Shown: positions 1 to 9,461, counted from the stretch's first letter. The stretch is 64,000 nucleotides of DNA from an uncultured Microscilla sp. (GCF_947493425.1 NZ_CANLRP010000001.1:124001-188000); one strand, 5' to 3'. Numbers and translations are program-made. The notes: a model not told the origin generated them from the sequence alone.

Positions 1-124
1 GCAGTAATCAATAAAGTATCTTTATTTGCCCACTACTGCCCATCAAAAAAGCCTGATGCTTACTCCTCAATCATTTACTATATCAAGTTTATCCATTATA
101 TTGACTTTTTACCATTATACAATT

Positions 125-865
125 ATGAAAATAACGCTATTCAAAAGTATCATCTTAGGGGCGCTGTGTTTGTGGATAGCCACTGCTCAAGCCCAGCCTT
201 CTTCATTGGTAATCAATGAAGCCTACTATTATGTGTTTGCCCCCAATGGTCTTATCCTAAGGCAATCACCCAATACTTCGACTAAAAAAATTGCCAAATT
301 ACCCTATGGTACCAAAGTAAAATACCTTGCTGGAGTGCCCTCTAAGCAAATAATAGTAGACAACCTCAAAGGAGGCATGGCAAAGGTAAGTTACCAAGGC
401 AAAACAGGCTATGTGTTTGAAGGCTACCTGAGCAAGTTTGCCGCGCCAGTCAAAAATGCCGAAGTAAGTAAATATGCCGACTTGCTACGCAAAAATGGGG
501 TAGAAGTAATGAATGAAAAGATAAAGCGTGATTGGGGCGGTTACCAACAAATAGAAGAAGCCATTATATTGAACACCCAGAAGTGGTCAGAAGCGTTTTT
601 GGTGGCAAAACAACTATTTGGTATTCCAGCAAATATGCATTTTCCCATACCTACAGGTCAAACCACCTTTATTGTGAAAAACCCGAAGAAGAAAAAGCAC
701 GTGTGGACTGACCAGATAGAAGTGAAAAATAACCGTAGAGGCTACCTTCAGTCTATTGTTTACAGCTCGCGGCAGGAGGGAGGCGGTATGCATGTCTCTA
801 TTAAAAAATCAACCAACCACAACGCCAAAGGCTTTCGCCTGAGCGTAGTGTATATTGTCGATTGA
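125..865 (+). CDS. secreted SH3-domain protein
   Basis: A 246-residue exported protein. The start at 125 is chosen over an upstream in-frame alternative start because it opens directly onto a signal peptide: K-rich start, hydrophobic core (residues 5-18) and an AQAQ-type cleavage site. Residues about 30-105 look like a bacterial SH3 (SH3b) domain: 'LILRQSPN' followed by 'YGTKVKYL', a 'MAKVSYQGKTGYVFEGYL' strand pair, then the end of the fold. SH3b domains often bind peptidoglycan or proteins in the periplasm. The remaining 140 residues are not recognised; they are rich in Lys and end in short beta-like segments. It stands alone, with no clear operon partner. Function is unknown. Confidence 0.75.
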   Translation: MKITLFKSIILGALCLWIATAQAQPSSLVINEAYYYVFAPNGLILRQSPNTSTKKIAKLPYGTKVKYLAGVPSKQIIVDNLKGGMAKVSYQGKTGYVFEGYLSKFAAPVKNAEVSKYADLLRKNGVEVMNEKIKRDWGGYQQIEEAIILNTQKWSEAFLVAKQLFGIPANMHFPIPTGQTTFIVKNPKKKKHVWTDQIEVKNNRRGYLQSIVYSSRQEGGGMHVSIKKSTNHNAKGFRLSVVYIVD

Positions 866-918
866 TCAATACTAAGACGGCATTCAGATAGCTGATAAGC
901 AAGTGTAATAAACATTAC

Positions 919-950
919 TTAGCCTGAATAGCTTATGTTTATTATATTTG
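919..950 (+). promoter_or_regulatory. candidate promoter of the DUF3810 gene
   Basis: TATATTTG at 943-950 fits the Bacteroidota -7 consensus TAnnTTTG exactly. The -33 position holds only TTA (919-921), so the upstream half is weak. Expected transcript start is near 957, giving a leader of about 60 bases before the ATG at 1017. Confidence 0.4.
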
Positions 951-1016
951 CAAATACGCAAGTAAGCCCTTTAAAAAATCAACGACCAACGCGTAAAAAA
1001 CAGACGAATATAGCCT

Positions 1017-2147
1017 ATGACCTTCATAAAAAAATACTGGAAACATATCATTGCTTTTAGCTTACCCATACAAGTACTATTGGTACAGTGGACTGCTGCC
1101 CATCCTCAAGCCCTTGAGCGTTGGTATACCTATGGTTTTTATCGTTTTCTGAGCAAAACTCTCCGTCTTATGTTTGGTTTTATGCCCTTTGCCTTTGGGC
1201 AAATCGTGTTTTACCTGTTGGTATTTGGAGCAACCTATTGGTTTTTTAAACAAGTATACAAGCGTATTAAAAAACGCCTCACCTGGAAACAATTCTTTAG
1301 CAAAGTGGCATTGCATGGGTTATTTGGGGTATCGTTGTTTTATGCCCTCTTTATGCTCTTTTGGGGGCTCAACTATCACCGCCCCAACCTGTTGCAAACG
1401 GTAAAGTTGGAGTTGAAAAAAATACAGCCCCAAGAGTTAGAGCAAATGTGTGATCGTCTGGTGACCCTCACCAACGCCAGCCGGAATGAAATCACCAAAG
1501 ACACCACCCAAGCACTGAAGATAAAAATGACCCACACCGAAATGTTGCAAGGGGCAGTAAAAGGATATGAGAACCTTGCCAAAAAATTTCCTCAATATAC
1601 CTACGAATACGTCTCAGTAAAAAGCGTATTTGTACCCAAACTCATGTCATGGGTAGGCAACGGAGGTATTTATTTCCCCTTTACGGGAGAAGCCAACGTA
1701 AATATGGATATGGTCGATTTTGTACTGCCTGCCACCATTTGCCACGAAATGGCACACCAAATAGGCATTGCCTCCGAAACCGAAGCCAACTATATAGCCT
1801 ACCTCACCAGCCAGCATCATCCTTCACCCGTGTTTAGGTATTCGGGCAATGTGTTGGCGTTGCGCTATGCCATGAGTGCCTTGCGTTATACCGACTCTAC
1901 CGCTTTTAAGCGCTTACGCAAAAAGTTTAATCCCGGTTTTGTACACGACTTACGCGCCGATCGTGCCTACTGGCAAAAGTTTAGAAGCCCCCTTGAGCCT
2001 ATTTCAAGGGTGTTTTATGACCTTTTTCTTAAAGCCAACTCCCAGCGTCATGGGGTAAAAAGCTATAGTTTGATGACCCATTTGATCATGGCTGAATTTA
2101 GAAAGAATGGCTTAAAGTATGAGGTAAAGAAGCGAGCCAATGAGTGA
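1017..2147 (+). CDS. DUF3810 membrane protein with HExxH motif
   Basis: A 376-residue protein matching the DUF3810 family of Bacteroidota. Residues about 10-30, 55-75 and 100-120 are hydrophobic membrane segments; the rest is probably outside the inner membrane. The motif CHEMAHQIG around residues 242-250 is a zinc-metallopeptidase type HExxH, followed by a conserved 'ETEANYIAYL' that could give the third ligand (Glu). The phrase 'GGIYFPFTGEANVN' just before it is typical of the family. A peptidase role is inferred from the motif; no substrate is known. The gene is separated by 162 bases from the downstream acetyltransferase. Confidence 0.8.
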   Translation: MTFIKKYWKHIIAFSLPIQVLLVQWTAAHPQALERWYTYGFYRFLSKTLRLMFGFMPFAFGQIVFYLLVFGATYWFFKQVYKRIKKRLTWKQFFSKVALHGLFGVSLFYALFMLFWGLNYHRPNLLQTVKLELKKIQPQELEQMCDRLVTLTNASRNEITKDTTQALKIKMTHTEMLQGAVKGYENLAKKFPQYTYEYVSVKSVFVPKLMSWVGNGGIYFPFTGEANVNMDMVDFVLPATICHEMAHQIGIASETEANYIAYLTSQHHPSPVFRYSGNVLALRYAMSALRYTDSTAFKRLRKKFNPGFVHDLRADRAYWQKFRSPLEPISRVFYDLFLKANSQRHGVKSYSLMTHLIMAEFRKNGLKYEVKKRANE

Positions 2148-2309
2148 AAACTTAGCGTTTACACTGGGCGAAGATCCACACAATATTGGCTACTGCCAAT
2201 GCCCAAACAAAATAAGAAACGCTTCCTTTTGATGGTTGGTGGCTTGTTTTGTTGTAAACTTGTAGAATACTCATTCCTTTGGAGTAACACTAAATAGAGC
2301 ATAATCAAG

Positions 2310-2801
2310 ATGAGCTTAAATATAAGACAAGCCACCACACTTGATGTGTACTCAATTACCGAGTTATTTCGTAATACTGTTACGTCTATCAACCGACAAG
2401 ACTATACAAAAGAAGAAATCCAGGTATGGGCGGAGTCTGCCCACAATATTGCTCGATGGGAGCAAAAAATAGCTACACAGTATTTTCTGGTAGCCGAAAT
2501 AAATGCCCAAATAGTAGGTTTTGCTTCCATCAACCAAGCAGGCAACTACCTTGATTTTTTGTATGTGCACCATCATTTCCAGCGACAAGGCATTGCACAG
2601 AAACTTTACAACACTCTAGAAAACTACGCTATTGGGCAACAGGCAAACGAAGTAACCTCAAACGTAAGTATTACGGCACGCCCCTTTTTTGAAAAAAATG
2701 GTTTTGAAGTGCTCCAACCGCAACAAAATCTACGTCAACAGGTGGTATTAGTTAATTTTAAAATGCGTAAAACATTAAAACCTAATCTCACAACCAGGTA
2801 G
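2310..2801 (+). CDS. GNAT-family N-acetyltransferase
   Basis: A 163-residue GNAT enzyme, expected to move an acetyl group from acetyl-CoA to an amine. The fold is seen in order: N-terminal helix ('ITELFRNTV'), beta-4 'FLYVHHHFQRQGIAQKLYNTLE' whose Q-R-Q-G-I-A is the acetyl-CoA pyrophosphate-binding loop (residues about 92-97), then 'ITARPFFEKNGFEVL', the usual GNAT end. It resembles the YafP/PhnO-like putative acetyltransferases; the substrate cannot be told. Its last nine codons overlap the convergent LRR gene by 27 bases. Confidence 0.85.
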   Translation: MSLNIRQATTLDVYSITELFRNTVTSINRQDYTKEEIQVWAESAHNIARWEQKIATQYFLVAEINAQIVGFASINQAGNYLDFLYVHHHFQRQGIAQKLYNTLENYAIGQQANEVTSNVSITARPFFEKNGFEVLQPQQNLRQQVVLVNFKMRKTLKPNLTTR

Positions 2802-4697
2802 TAAAGCCTGGGCTTGACTTTTGGCTTTTTCATCTTTCTTTATGGGGTTACCTTCCAGGTTCAAGGTTTTTAATTGCTTAAGTACTGCTATGCTTTCGGG
2901 CAATTGGCTCAATTTATTGTTGCGCAGGTTAAGGCGTTTTAGTTTGGTTAATTTGCCAATGTTATCAGGCAGTTTTTCAATTTTATTAGACGATAAGTCG
3001 AGGTTGTCTAGTTCGGGTAAAGCCAATAGTTGCAAAGGAAACTCTTGAAACTTGTTCTTTTTGAGCGATAACACATACAGCTTTTGTAATTGTGTAAATT
3101 CGCCTGGCAAAGTAGATAAACTGTTGTTGTGCAGGTACAAAATTTTAAGGTGGGTATATTTACCAATGCTGTCGCTCAATAAGTCAAGCTTGAGCCCGGT
3201 AAGCCTAAGTACCGATCCTTTTACCTCTTGTTGACATACCTCTACAAACGACTTGGGGTAACGCAAACAAAACCGTTTGCCCCGATTGGTAATTTGAAAA
3301 AAACGAATGCCCAATTCGTTGGCGTCAATATCAGGGTGTGCACAAATGTTTTCCAGGTAAGTGCTGATGGCGTCTTCGCTGGGATCATTGTAGTAGTTTT
3401 TGGCGTTGGTTTTCAGGTGGATAAACAAGTTAGAACTTAGGTGTTTTTCCAGTACCTTTTCAGTTTGGTTTTTAATTTTTAGGTTTCGGTTCCATAAATA
3501 CAGCAACAATAAATCATAAAAAAATGAAGGGTGTATTCCACCTCCCATGGCCATTTCGAGCCCTAGTTCCTGGTTGTTTTCTTCGTGACTTTGCAGCAAA
3601 TCCGCCAGATTTTTAGCCATTTGCAAAGTAGCCGCATCATTTTTGGCAAGATAATGATCTTCAATTGTATGCAAAAAGTCTTTCAAACGCCCCTGTGCCA
3701 CTATCGGGATACCCATCTCCAAGGCTTTATTAAGTTTTTTCTTGGGATTTTCGCCCACTACCAGGTGTGTTGTGCTTTTTTTGAGGCGCTCATCTATTAC
3801 AATATTAGTGTTTTGCAGTTGTTCTTCCAGCTCTTTAGTGTCAAACCCATTAAACTTACCTGCCAAGTGGATATGCATTTGTTGAGGGTTAGGGTTGATA
3901 AAAGGGTTGGGGGCTTTTTCAAGCAAGTAAGACAAAGTATTGAGGCGAATTACTTGATTTGGAGAGTTTAAGCCCTCTAAAAGCTCTTCATAGGATGCCA
4001 GTTTTTCTGCTTCGTCAGTCACCCCCATAAAGATTTGAAAATACAATTTACGCTGTTTTTCTGTATAGTTCCTGTGTTGAAATTGTTTAAGCAAAGCCCC
4101 AATTGTTTTTTGTTTTTGCCCAAGGTTGTTATAAAAAGGGTTAGATCCCAAGTGTAACTTGCTTACATTGAGCAAGGCAAATTCACTAGGTAAACCCTGA
4201 ATGTTGTTGTTGGTAAGTATGAGACTCTGGAGTTTACTCAGTTGTCCAATGCTGACAGGTACCTGTTCTATTTGGTTGTTTTCCAGGTTCAGGGTTTCCA
4301 GTTGTTCCAGTTTATGAATGTTGGCAGGAAAAGCCTTAAGTTTACAGTTGTGTAGCAAAAGTTCCCGAAGATGTACCAGGTTTTGCGCATTGTGAGGCAG
4401 GCGGCTAATAGGGTTGTACGACAAGTTAAGCGACTGCAAAGAGGTAATGTCAAATATAAACTCTGGTACTTTTGCCGAGCGGGTGTGCATCAGGCTCAAC
4501 GTGTGCAGTTTTGACAAACTCTGGAGGTTTTCAGGTAGGTTTTTAAAAGGATGGTGGTGCAAGTGCAATACCTCAAGGTTTTTTAACTGGGCAATTTCTT
4601 CCAGTGGTAAATCTTTCTGGTAGCGTAGTATAAGCTCTGTTACCTGTAAGGGGTTTTTAAGGGCTTGTTCCAGGTTATAAAACTGTTGTTTTGTCAT
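2775..4697 (-). CDS. LRR protein with internal BRCT-like domain
   Basis: A 640-residue protein; the ATG at 4697 is preferred over an in-frame TTG at 4724. Residues about 20-190 are leucine-rich repeats of the bacterial 23-residue type (LxxLxLxxNxLxxLPxxI). Then comes a helical stretch and, at about 273-345, a segment resembling a BRCT domain: 'HLAGKFNGF', 'TTHLVVGENPKKKLNKA' and 'GIPIVAQGRLKDFL' match the DNA-ligase/RFC1 BRCT pattern well. A second helical region leads to a second LRR block (about 490-630) and a short C-terminal cap ending in 'LLPGCEIRF'. No signal peptide, so probably cytoplasmic. LRRs suggest protein binding; BRCT domains bind phosphoproteins or DNA ends. The combination is unusual and its role is unknown. 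It lies 89 bases after dtd on the same strand. Confidence 0.8.
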   Translation of the reverse strand: MTKQQFYNLEQALKNPLQVTELILRYQKDLPLEEIAQLKNLEVLHLHHHPFKNLPENLQSLSKLHTLSLMHTRSAKVPEFIFDITSLQSLNLSYNPISRLPHNAQNLVHLRELLLHNCKLKAFPANIHKLEQLETLNLENNQIEQVPVSIGQLSKLQSLILTNNNIQGLPSEFALLNVSKLHLGSNPFYNNLGQKQKTIGALLKQFQHRNYTEKQRKLYFQIFMGVTDEAEKLASYEELLEGLNSPNQVIRLNTLSYLLEKAPNPFINPNPQQMHIHLAGKFNGFDTKELEEQLQNTNIVIDERLKKSTTHLVVGENPKKKLNKALEMGIPIVAQGRLKDFLHTIEDHYLAKNDAATLQMAKNLADLLQSHEENNQELGLEMAMGGGIHPSFFYDLLLLYLWNRNLKIKNQTEKVLEKHLSSNLFIHLKTNAKNYYNDPSEDAISTYLENICAHPDIDANELGIRFFQITNRGKRFCLRYPKSFVEVCQQEVKGSVLRLTGLKLDLLSDSIGKYTHLKILYLHNNSLSTLPGEFTQLQKLYVLSLKKNKFQEFPLQLLALPELDNLDLSSNKIEKLPDNIGKLTKLKRLNLRNNKLSQLPESIAVLKQLKTLNLEGNPIKKDEKAKSQAQALLPGCEIRF

Positions 4698-4786
4698 AGT
4701 TGTTTGCGTGCCAACTCCATTCAAAAGTAAGAGGTGAAACAGTTAGAGTTTTTTGATAAAATATCAACAAATACCGTGACAAACAA

Positions 4787-5239
4787 TTACTGTTTATTTT
4801 TGGTATCAATCATAATCGTTACTGGTCCGTCGTTTAACAACCTTACCTTCATATCAGCCCCAAACTCTCCGGTGGATATAGGTTTGCCTAGTTGCTTTTC
4901 CATTATTTTTATAAAGCGTTTGTATATAGGTATGGCCACATCGGGCTTGGCTGCCTTTATATAAGAGGGGCGGTTGCCTTTTTTGGTACTGGCGTGTAAG
5001 GTAAACTGGCTAATGAGTAAAATATCTCCAACTACATCATTCAAAGATAAATTCATTTTTCCTTCTTCGTCGCCAAAAATCCTTAAATTGATGATCTTTT
5101 TTACAAGCCATTCAATATCCTCATCATTGTCTTCACTTGCAATGCCCAACAAAACCAATAGTCCTTGGTTTATCGCTCCTTTTACTTGTTGGTCTATAGT
5201 GACTGAGGCCTCTGATACCCGTTGAATGACTGCTATCAT
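4787..5239 (-). CDS. dtd: D-aminoacyl-tRNA deacylase
   Basis: 150 residues, the normal length of DTD. The enzyme removes D-amino acids (and glycine from tRNA-Ala) from mischarged tRNA in the cytoplasm. Family marks: start 'MIAVIQRVSEASV', the active-site 'SQFTLHASTKKGNRPSY' near residue 78, and the cross-subunit 'NDGPVTI' near the C-terminus, which is the Gly-cisPro-like chiral proofreading motif in its usual GPVT form. Has a well-formed promoter upstream. Confidence 0.95.
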   Translation of the reverse strand: MIAVIQRVSEASVTIDQQVKGAINQGLLVLLGIASEDNDEDIEWLVKKIINLRIFGDEEGKMNLSLNDVVGDILLISQFTLHASTKKGNRPSYIKAAKPDVAIPIYKRFIKIMEKQLGKPISTGEFGADMKVRLLNDGPVTIMIDTKNKQ

Positions 5240-5266
5240 GTGTTTATTTTAGTTTTGCTTCAAAAT

Positions 5267-5297
5267 CAAATTTATATATACTCACACACATTTACAA
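5267..5297 (-). promoter_or_regulatory. promoter of dtd
   Basis: On the minus strand TTG (5297-5295) is followed after exactly 20 bases by TAAATTTG (5274-5267), a full match to the Bacteroidota sigma consensus. Expected start near 5260, about 20 bases before the dtd ATG. Confidence 0.65.
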
Positions 5298-5336
5298 TGA
5301 AATTCAACTGTTTGACTCACCACAAATTGTCGAGAA

Positions 5337-6596
5337 ATGACCATCACTACTCAAACTAAACAAAATTTTTTACAATTACTTCAGTCTACACAAGAGCAAA
5401 ACGTGGCTTTAGCCCTGCAAATGGCTCAAAACAACGCCCAACTTCAGGCGCTCATTCCCAATTACTTGCCTTTGGTTCAATGCTTCATTAATAGGGAGGC
5501 TACCCAAGTAGAAGCGAGTCATATTGCCCGGTTCAATCATACTGTTTTAGAGTTTACAGACCACCCTGCAATACAAATACCTAAAGAAATAGCCCTGTTA
5601 CAACACGTAGAAGAGTTGATGATGTATGATAACTTGCTGACTTGCCTGCCAGTGGAAATGAGCCAGCTTATTCAGCTCAAAAAGCTTAATTTATTTCATA
5701 ACCCCTTCAAAGAATTTCCCAGGGTGGTTTGCCAAATTCCACACTTGGAATGGCTTTATATAAGCAGCAAAGAAATTTCCAGTTTGTCAACCGACATTGC
5801 TCAAATGCAGGCCTTACGTTGGTTTTCGATAGTCAATACCCAAGTGTCAGATTTGCCGCCTGAGCTATTTCAATTACACCAACTCCAGGAATTATTATTG
5901 AGTAATAATAAAATTGAAGTATTGCCTGATGCTATTGGGCAACTTACTGGTTTAAAAAGGTTGGTACTGGCTGACAACCCTCTGACCAATATCTCCAACG
6001 AAATAGGTAAACTTAAGAACTTAGAATACCTAAACTTGGAAAACACTCAGGTTGATTTGCCTCCTACTTTGGTAGAACTTGATAGGTTAGAAATATTAGA
6101 TTTATCTCAAAATGTTTTTGCTGAACTACCCTGGCAAGTGTCAGAACTATCAGGTTTACGCTTGCTTATTTTAGGACGAAATAAGCTGACCCAACTGCCT
6201 GACACAATCAGCAAGTTACAAGGTTTGCAGGAGTTGTATCTAAATATGAATAACTTTACTTTTTTGCCTGATAGTATAGGCGATTTAATCAATTTAAAAG
6301 TGTTGTTCGTACCTGGCAATAAACTTACTACTTTGCCCAAATCATTCAAAAACCTTCAGCAACTCGAAATGTTGCAGATGGATAGTAATCAGTTGAAATA
6401 CATTCCACCAGAAGTTTTTATGCTTCAAAACCTAAAAGATTTAATTATCCGTGACAACCAACTCGTACGCATTCCTGAAGAAATAAAACAGCTAAAGAAA
6501 CTGGAATCCTTATATTTAGAAAAAAACCATTTGCCCACAGAGGTTATCCTGCAAGTAAGGCAATGGTTGCCACACTGTGCAGTACACGCTAATTGA
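5337..6596 (+). CDS. leucine-rich-repeat protein
   Basis: A 419-residue LRR protein with no signal peptide. Residues 1-75 are helical and Gln-rich; from about 80 to 405 there are roughly 13 repeats with the pattern LxxLxLxxNxLxxLPxxI, for example 'LQELLLSNNKIEVLPDAIGQ'. The C-terminus ends in a cap 'RQWLPHCAVHAN', of the same style as the end of the two other LRR proteins in this window. LRR solenoids of this type are protein-binding scaffolds; no partner is visible. It ends 9 bases before the next gene's ATG, so the two are probably co-transcribed. Confidence 0.85.
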   Translation: MTITTQTKQNFLQLLQSTQEQNVALALQMAQNNAQLQALIPNYLPLVQCFINREATQVEASHIARFNHTVLEFTDHPAIQIPKEIALLQHVEELMMYDNLLTCLPVEMSQLIQLKKLNLFHNPFKEFPRVVCQIPHLEWLYISSKEISSLSTDIAQMQALRWFSIVNTQVSDLPPELFQLHQLQELLLSNNKIEVLPDAIGQLTGLKRLVLADNPLTNISNEIGKLKNLEYLNLENTQVDLPPTLVELDRLEILDLSQNVFAELPWQVSELSGLRLLILGRNKLTQLPDTISKLQGLQELYLNMNNFTFLPDSIGDLINLKVLFVPGNKLTTLPKSFKNLQQLEMLQMDSNQLKYIPPEVFMLQNLKDLIIRDNQLVRIPEEIKQLKKLESLYLEKNHLPTEVILQVRQWLPHCAVHAN

Positions 6597-6604
6597 TAGA
6601 TCAA

Positions 6605-7837
6605 ATGCCACAAAAAGTTTTTTTGCATATCGCCTTTAGTTGTACAACCGTTTTGGTGTTGTGGTACACCACAAGTATGCAACCTTCGGTACCTTATGAT
6701 GCTTGTGCACTTTGCGACGGCAAACAGTATTTGGCAGCTTATGATTATTTTAAAGGCAATACAAGTACCTACTGTGTCAAGTTTCCTTTTCATAGCCGGG
6801 TGGCAGTACCTTGGTTAGCGGCTCAGCTCCCTACCAATAACGCCCAACAAGCTTTTACCTGGTTGCATTGGGGTTTTACTTTGCTGGCAATACACTTTCT
6901 ACTTTTTTGCTGGCAAGCAATGAGTTTACCCAGACATTTGCAAGTGATAGGGGGGAGTTGGTTACTTTTTCATTGGACAGGCATTGTACGATTCAATGTA
7001 TATGACTTTGCTACAGTAGATGTACCACTTTACCTATTGCATAGTTTATTGTTACTGGTATTTATTCGTCCCCGTTGGCTATGGCTACTGTTGCCCATTA
7101 CTCCTTTGGCAGTGGCTCAGAAAGAGTCTTGGTTTGCCCTGATCATTATATGGGCACTATATGAACTTATTCAACAGCGGTTTTTTTCCGCAAAACCAAC
7201 TTATAAGCGGTTTAGGTGGTTGGGCATTGCTGTGCTACTAGGCTTTATTACCAAGGTTTTGCTCAATCACTGGTTTGTTCCAGTAGGAGGGGAGGGTAAA
7301 AATTCGCTCATCACCTTGCTATTTTTTGTGCGCGAAACCCTACAAAACCCTCTAGACCTGTTGCGTTGGGTAGTAGCCATGTTTGTGGGTTTTGGTGGTT
7401 GGTGGTTGCTTGCCTGGCAAAATGTAGGAAAACTTCCTAAAAAACTGAATATATTGCCTATGCTGATTGTGTTCAGTGCTTTACATCTGTTGCTAGGCAT
7501 ATTGGCAGGGCGTGATATGACCCGTATTATGTTTTTGGGTTATCCTTTTATCATGACATTGGTGCTTTGGCGTATTCAAGCCGAAAGCAAGTGGGTACTG
7601 GTGGCTACGGCAACCCTAAGTTTACCAATTATCCGATTTTTTTCGCTCATTCCTCTTCAAACTAGCCAAAACGAAGCCTTCAAGACTTGGTTTCCCGAAT
7701 ATGCTGACTTGGGCACAGTAGCTGCGTGGGCAGCCTATATGGTACTTAGTTATTGGCTCATTGCTCAAAGTCGGCGTTGGTGGTCTTTTTTATTCAGGCA
7801 ATGGCAAAAAAATGAACCAAAAAGTAGGAAGGATTGA
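6605..7837 (+). CDS. polytopic inner-membrane protein, unknown function
   Basis: 410 residues; ATG at 6605 is preferred to an in-frame TTG at 6593. About 9-10 hydrophobic segments span most of the length, e.g. around residues 10-25, 85-105, 130-150, 155-185 and 300-350, separated by short loops with aromatic and basic residues. An early loop has 'YDACALCDGKQYL' with two cysteines (C-A-L-C), and another has 'RFNVYDFATVDVP'. The layout (many TM helices, acidic and aromatic residues in the first periplasmic loop) is like lipid-linked glycosyltransferases of the GT-C fold, but no diagnostic motif is seen, so this is only a suggestion. It follows the LRR gene at 5337 by 8 bases. Confidence 0.7.
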   Translation: MPQKVFLHIAFSCTTVLVLWYTTSMQPSVPYDACALCDGKQYLAAYDYFKGNTSTYCVKFPFHSRVAVPWLAAQLPTNNAQQAFTWLHWGFTLLAIHFLLFCWQAMSLPRHLQVIGGSWLLFHWTGIVRFNVYDFATVDVPLYLLHSLLLLVFIRPRWLWLLLPITPLAVAQKESWFALIIIWALYELIQQRFFSAKPTYKRFRWLGIAVLLGFITKVLLNHWFVPVGGEGKNSLITLLFFVRETLQNPLDLLRWVVAMFVGFGGWWLLAWQNVGKLPKKLNILPMLIVFSALHLLLGILAGRDMTRIMFLGYPFIMTLVLWRIQAESKWVLVATATLSLPIIRFFSLIPLQTSQNEAFKTWFPEYADLGTVAAWAAYMVLSYWLIAQSRRWWSFLFRQWQKNEPKSRKD

Positions 7838-7906
7838 TAGGAGGAAACCGGCTACATTCGGCAGTATCAGTCTGTTTGTCTAAAAGCATTTACTATCAAA
7901 AGCAAT

Positions 7907-8332
7907 TTACTTCACTATTCCTAATTGTGCCAGCTCTTCTGGAGTAACTGTAGGAGGAAAGCCCTGTGTCTTAATCTTATTGACCACAAAATCGGCTACT
8001 TTTTGAGCTTGAGCTTTGGTGTCAAACCCCTTAATGCCTGGTAAACTTGGTTTGTGTGTTTGACGGATGCGTTGTGTTTTACCGTTCACTATTGCTGTTA
8101 TTTCGTAGCCAAAAGTGCCCTCTTCACCATCAATTATCTTGGTCTCAAACAATGCTTCGGCATAAGGATTTACAGCAGGTGTATTACCTTGAGGTTTATT
8201 TGGTTTTGAGGGTTGATCAGTAGTAGAATGGCTACTCGAATCTTTTTGATTACCTGAACCCTTAGAGTCAGAAGGCTTACAAGCCCCCATCATCCATAGT
8301 AACAATAAGCAAAATAAAGAGAATTGTTTCAT
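7907..8332 (-). CDS. small lipoprotein
   Basis: 141 residues from the ATG at 8332, chosen because it begins a lipoprotein signal: 'KQFSLFCLLLLWMMGAC', with lipobox M-G-A-C and the acylated Cys at residue 18. A low-complexity Ser/Asp/Pro/Asn linker (residues 19-55) is followed by a small globular domain with 'FGYEITAIVNGKTQRIRQTHKPSLPGIKGF' split by short turns, and a final helix. The 'KAQAQKVADFVVNKI' helix resembles the DUF4907 type of small Bacteroidota envelope domains, which I suggest with low certainty. It follows galE by 61 bases on the same strand and could be the last gene of the sugar operon. Confidence 0.7.
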   Translation of the reverse strand: MKQFSLFCLLLLWMMGACKPSDSKGSGNQKDSSSHSTTDQPSKPNKPQGNTPAVNPYAEALFETKIIDGEEGTFGYEITAIVNGKTQRIRQTHKPSLPGIKGFDTKAQAQKVADFVVNKIKTQGFPPTVTPEELAQLGIVK

Positions 8333-8393
8333 CTTGATGTTGAATTGACGATAAAAGTAGGCAACGAGCAACCAACCCGTTGCCTTTAGGTAT

Positions 8394-9449
8394 TTAGGCT
8401 TTATCTAACGCCAGGTTTTCCAGGTTCTTTTGCCAATTCCAGGCATCTCGCAGCCCTTCTTCTATGCTCCTTTGAGCTACCCAACCCAATTGTTGCTGGG
8501 CTTTGTCTACTGAGGCATAAATTTGTTCAATGTCTCCTGGGCGGCGTTCGCCTAATAAATAATTGAGTGATAAACCACTTACTTGCTCAAAAGTTTTTAC
8601 TAACTCCATGACCGAGTGCCCCTTGCCAGTACCAATATTAAAAGCTTCGCAAAGCCCTTTCTTGTCAGCAACATTGGCCGCAAATCGCAAAGCCTTTACG
8701 TGAGCATCTGCCAGGTCGAGCACATGTATATAGTCACGTATACAAGTACCATCAGGGGTATCGTAGTCGTTGCCAAATACTGTAAGTTGCGGGCGTATGC
8801 CAGCGGCAGTTTGTGTAATAAAAGGTACTAAATTGCCTGGTACACCTAGTGGCAGTTCTCCAATTTGTCCACTGGGGTGTGCCCCAATAGGGTTGAAATA
8901 CCGCAATAATACCGCATTCATTGGCGATTGCTCAGGATTAAGAACATTGCTGGCAACCGTGTCTCTGATAATTTCTTCACACACTTGTTTGGTATTGCCA
9001 TAAGGCGAAGCCGCGGGTACTACTGCTGCCGTTTCTGTAACAGGAAGCGTAGCTGGTTGCCCGTATACAGTACAAGATGATGAAAAAACCAAACTGCTTA
9101 CCTTATGCCTCAGCATAGGGTCTAGCAAGTTGATAAGTGATCCAAGGTTATTTCTATAATACTTCAAAGGGTTTGCTACCGACTCGCCCACTGCTTTGTG
9201 CGCAGCAAAGTGGATGACCCCCTGAATATTGCCTTCTTGCACAAACACTTGGTCAAGGGCTTGTGCATCGTTGCAATCTACATTATAAAAAGAAGGTTTC
9301 ATTCCTGTTATTTTCTCTAACGCCTCAAGAATGTAAGGTGATGAGTTATCAAAGTTGTCTATAATCACAGGGTCGAGTCCCTCCTTTACTAATGAAATAA
9401 CCGTATGTGAGCCAATAAAGCCTGTGCCTCCTGTTATTAAAACTTTCAT
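8394..9449 (-). CDS. galE: UDP-glucose 4-epimerase
   Basis: 351 residues; interconverts UDP-glucose and UDP-galactose with bound NAD. Short-chain dehydrogenase fold: NAD motif GGTGFIGSH at residues 7-15, Ser of the catalytic triad in 'VFSSSCTVYG', and catalytic Tyr-x-x-x-Lys as 'YGNTK' near residue 150. 'RYFNPIGAHPSGQIGE' and 'RDYIHVLDLADAH' are typical GalE segments. It lies 12 bases after the decarboxylase gene, so the two are almost certainly one operon serving capsule, glycan or LPS sugars. Confidence 0.95.
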   Translation of the reverse strand: MKVLITGGTGFIGSHTVISLVKEGLDPVIIDNFDNSSPYILEALEKITGMKPSFYNVDCNDAQALDQVFVQEGNIQGVIHFAAHKAVGESVANPLKYYRNNLGSLINLLDPMLRHKVSSLVFSSSCTVYGQPATLPVTETAAVVPAASPYGNTKQVCEEIIRDTVASNVLNPEQSPMNAVLLRYFNPIGAHPSGQIGELPLGVPGNLVPFITQTAAGIRPQLTVFGNDYDTPDGTCIRDYIHVLDLADAHVKALRFAANVADKKGLCEAFNIGTGKGHSVMELVKTFEQVSGLSLNYLLGERRPGDIEQIYASVDKAQQQLGWVAQRSIEEGLRDAWNWQKNLENLALDKA

Positions 9450-9461
9450 TAGTGCATGTGG

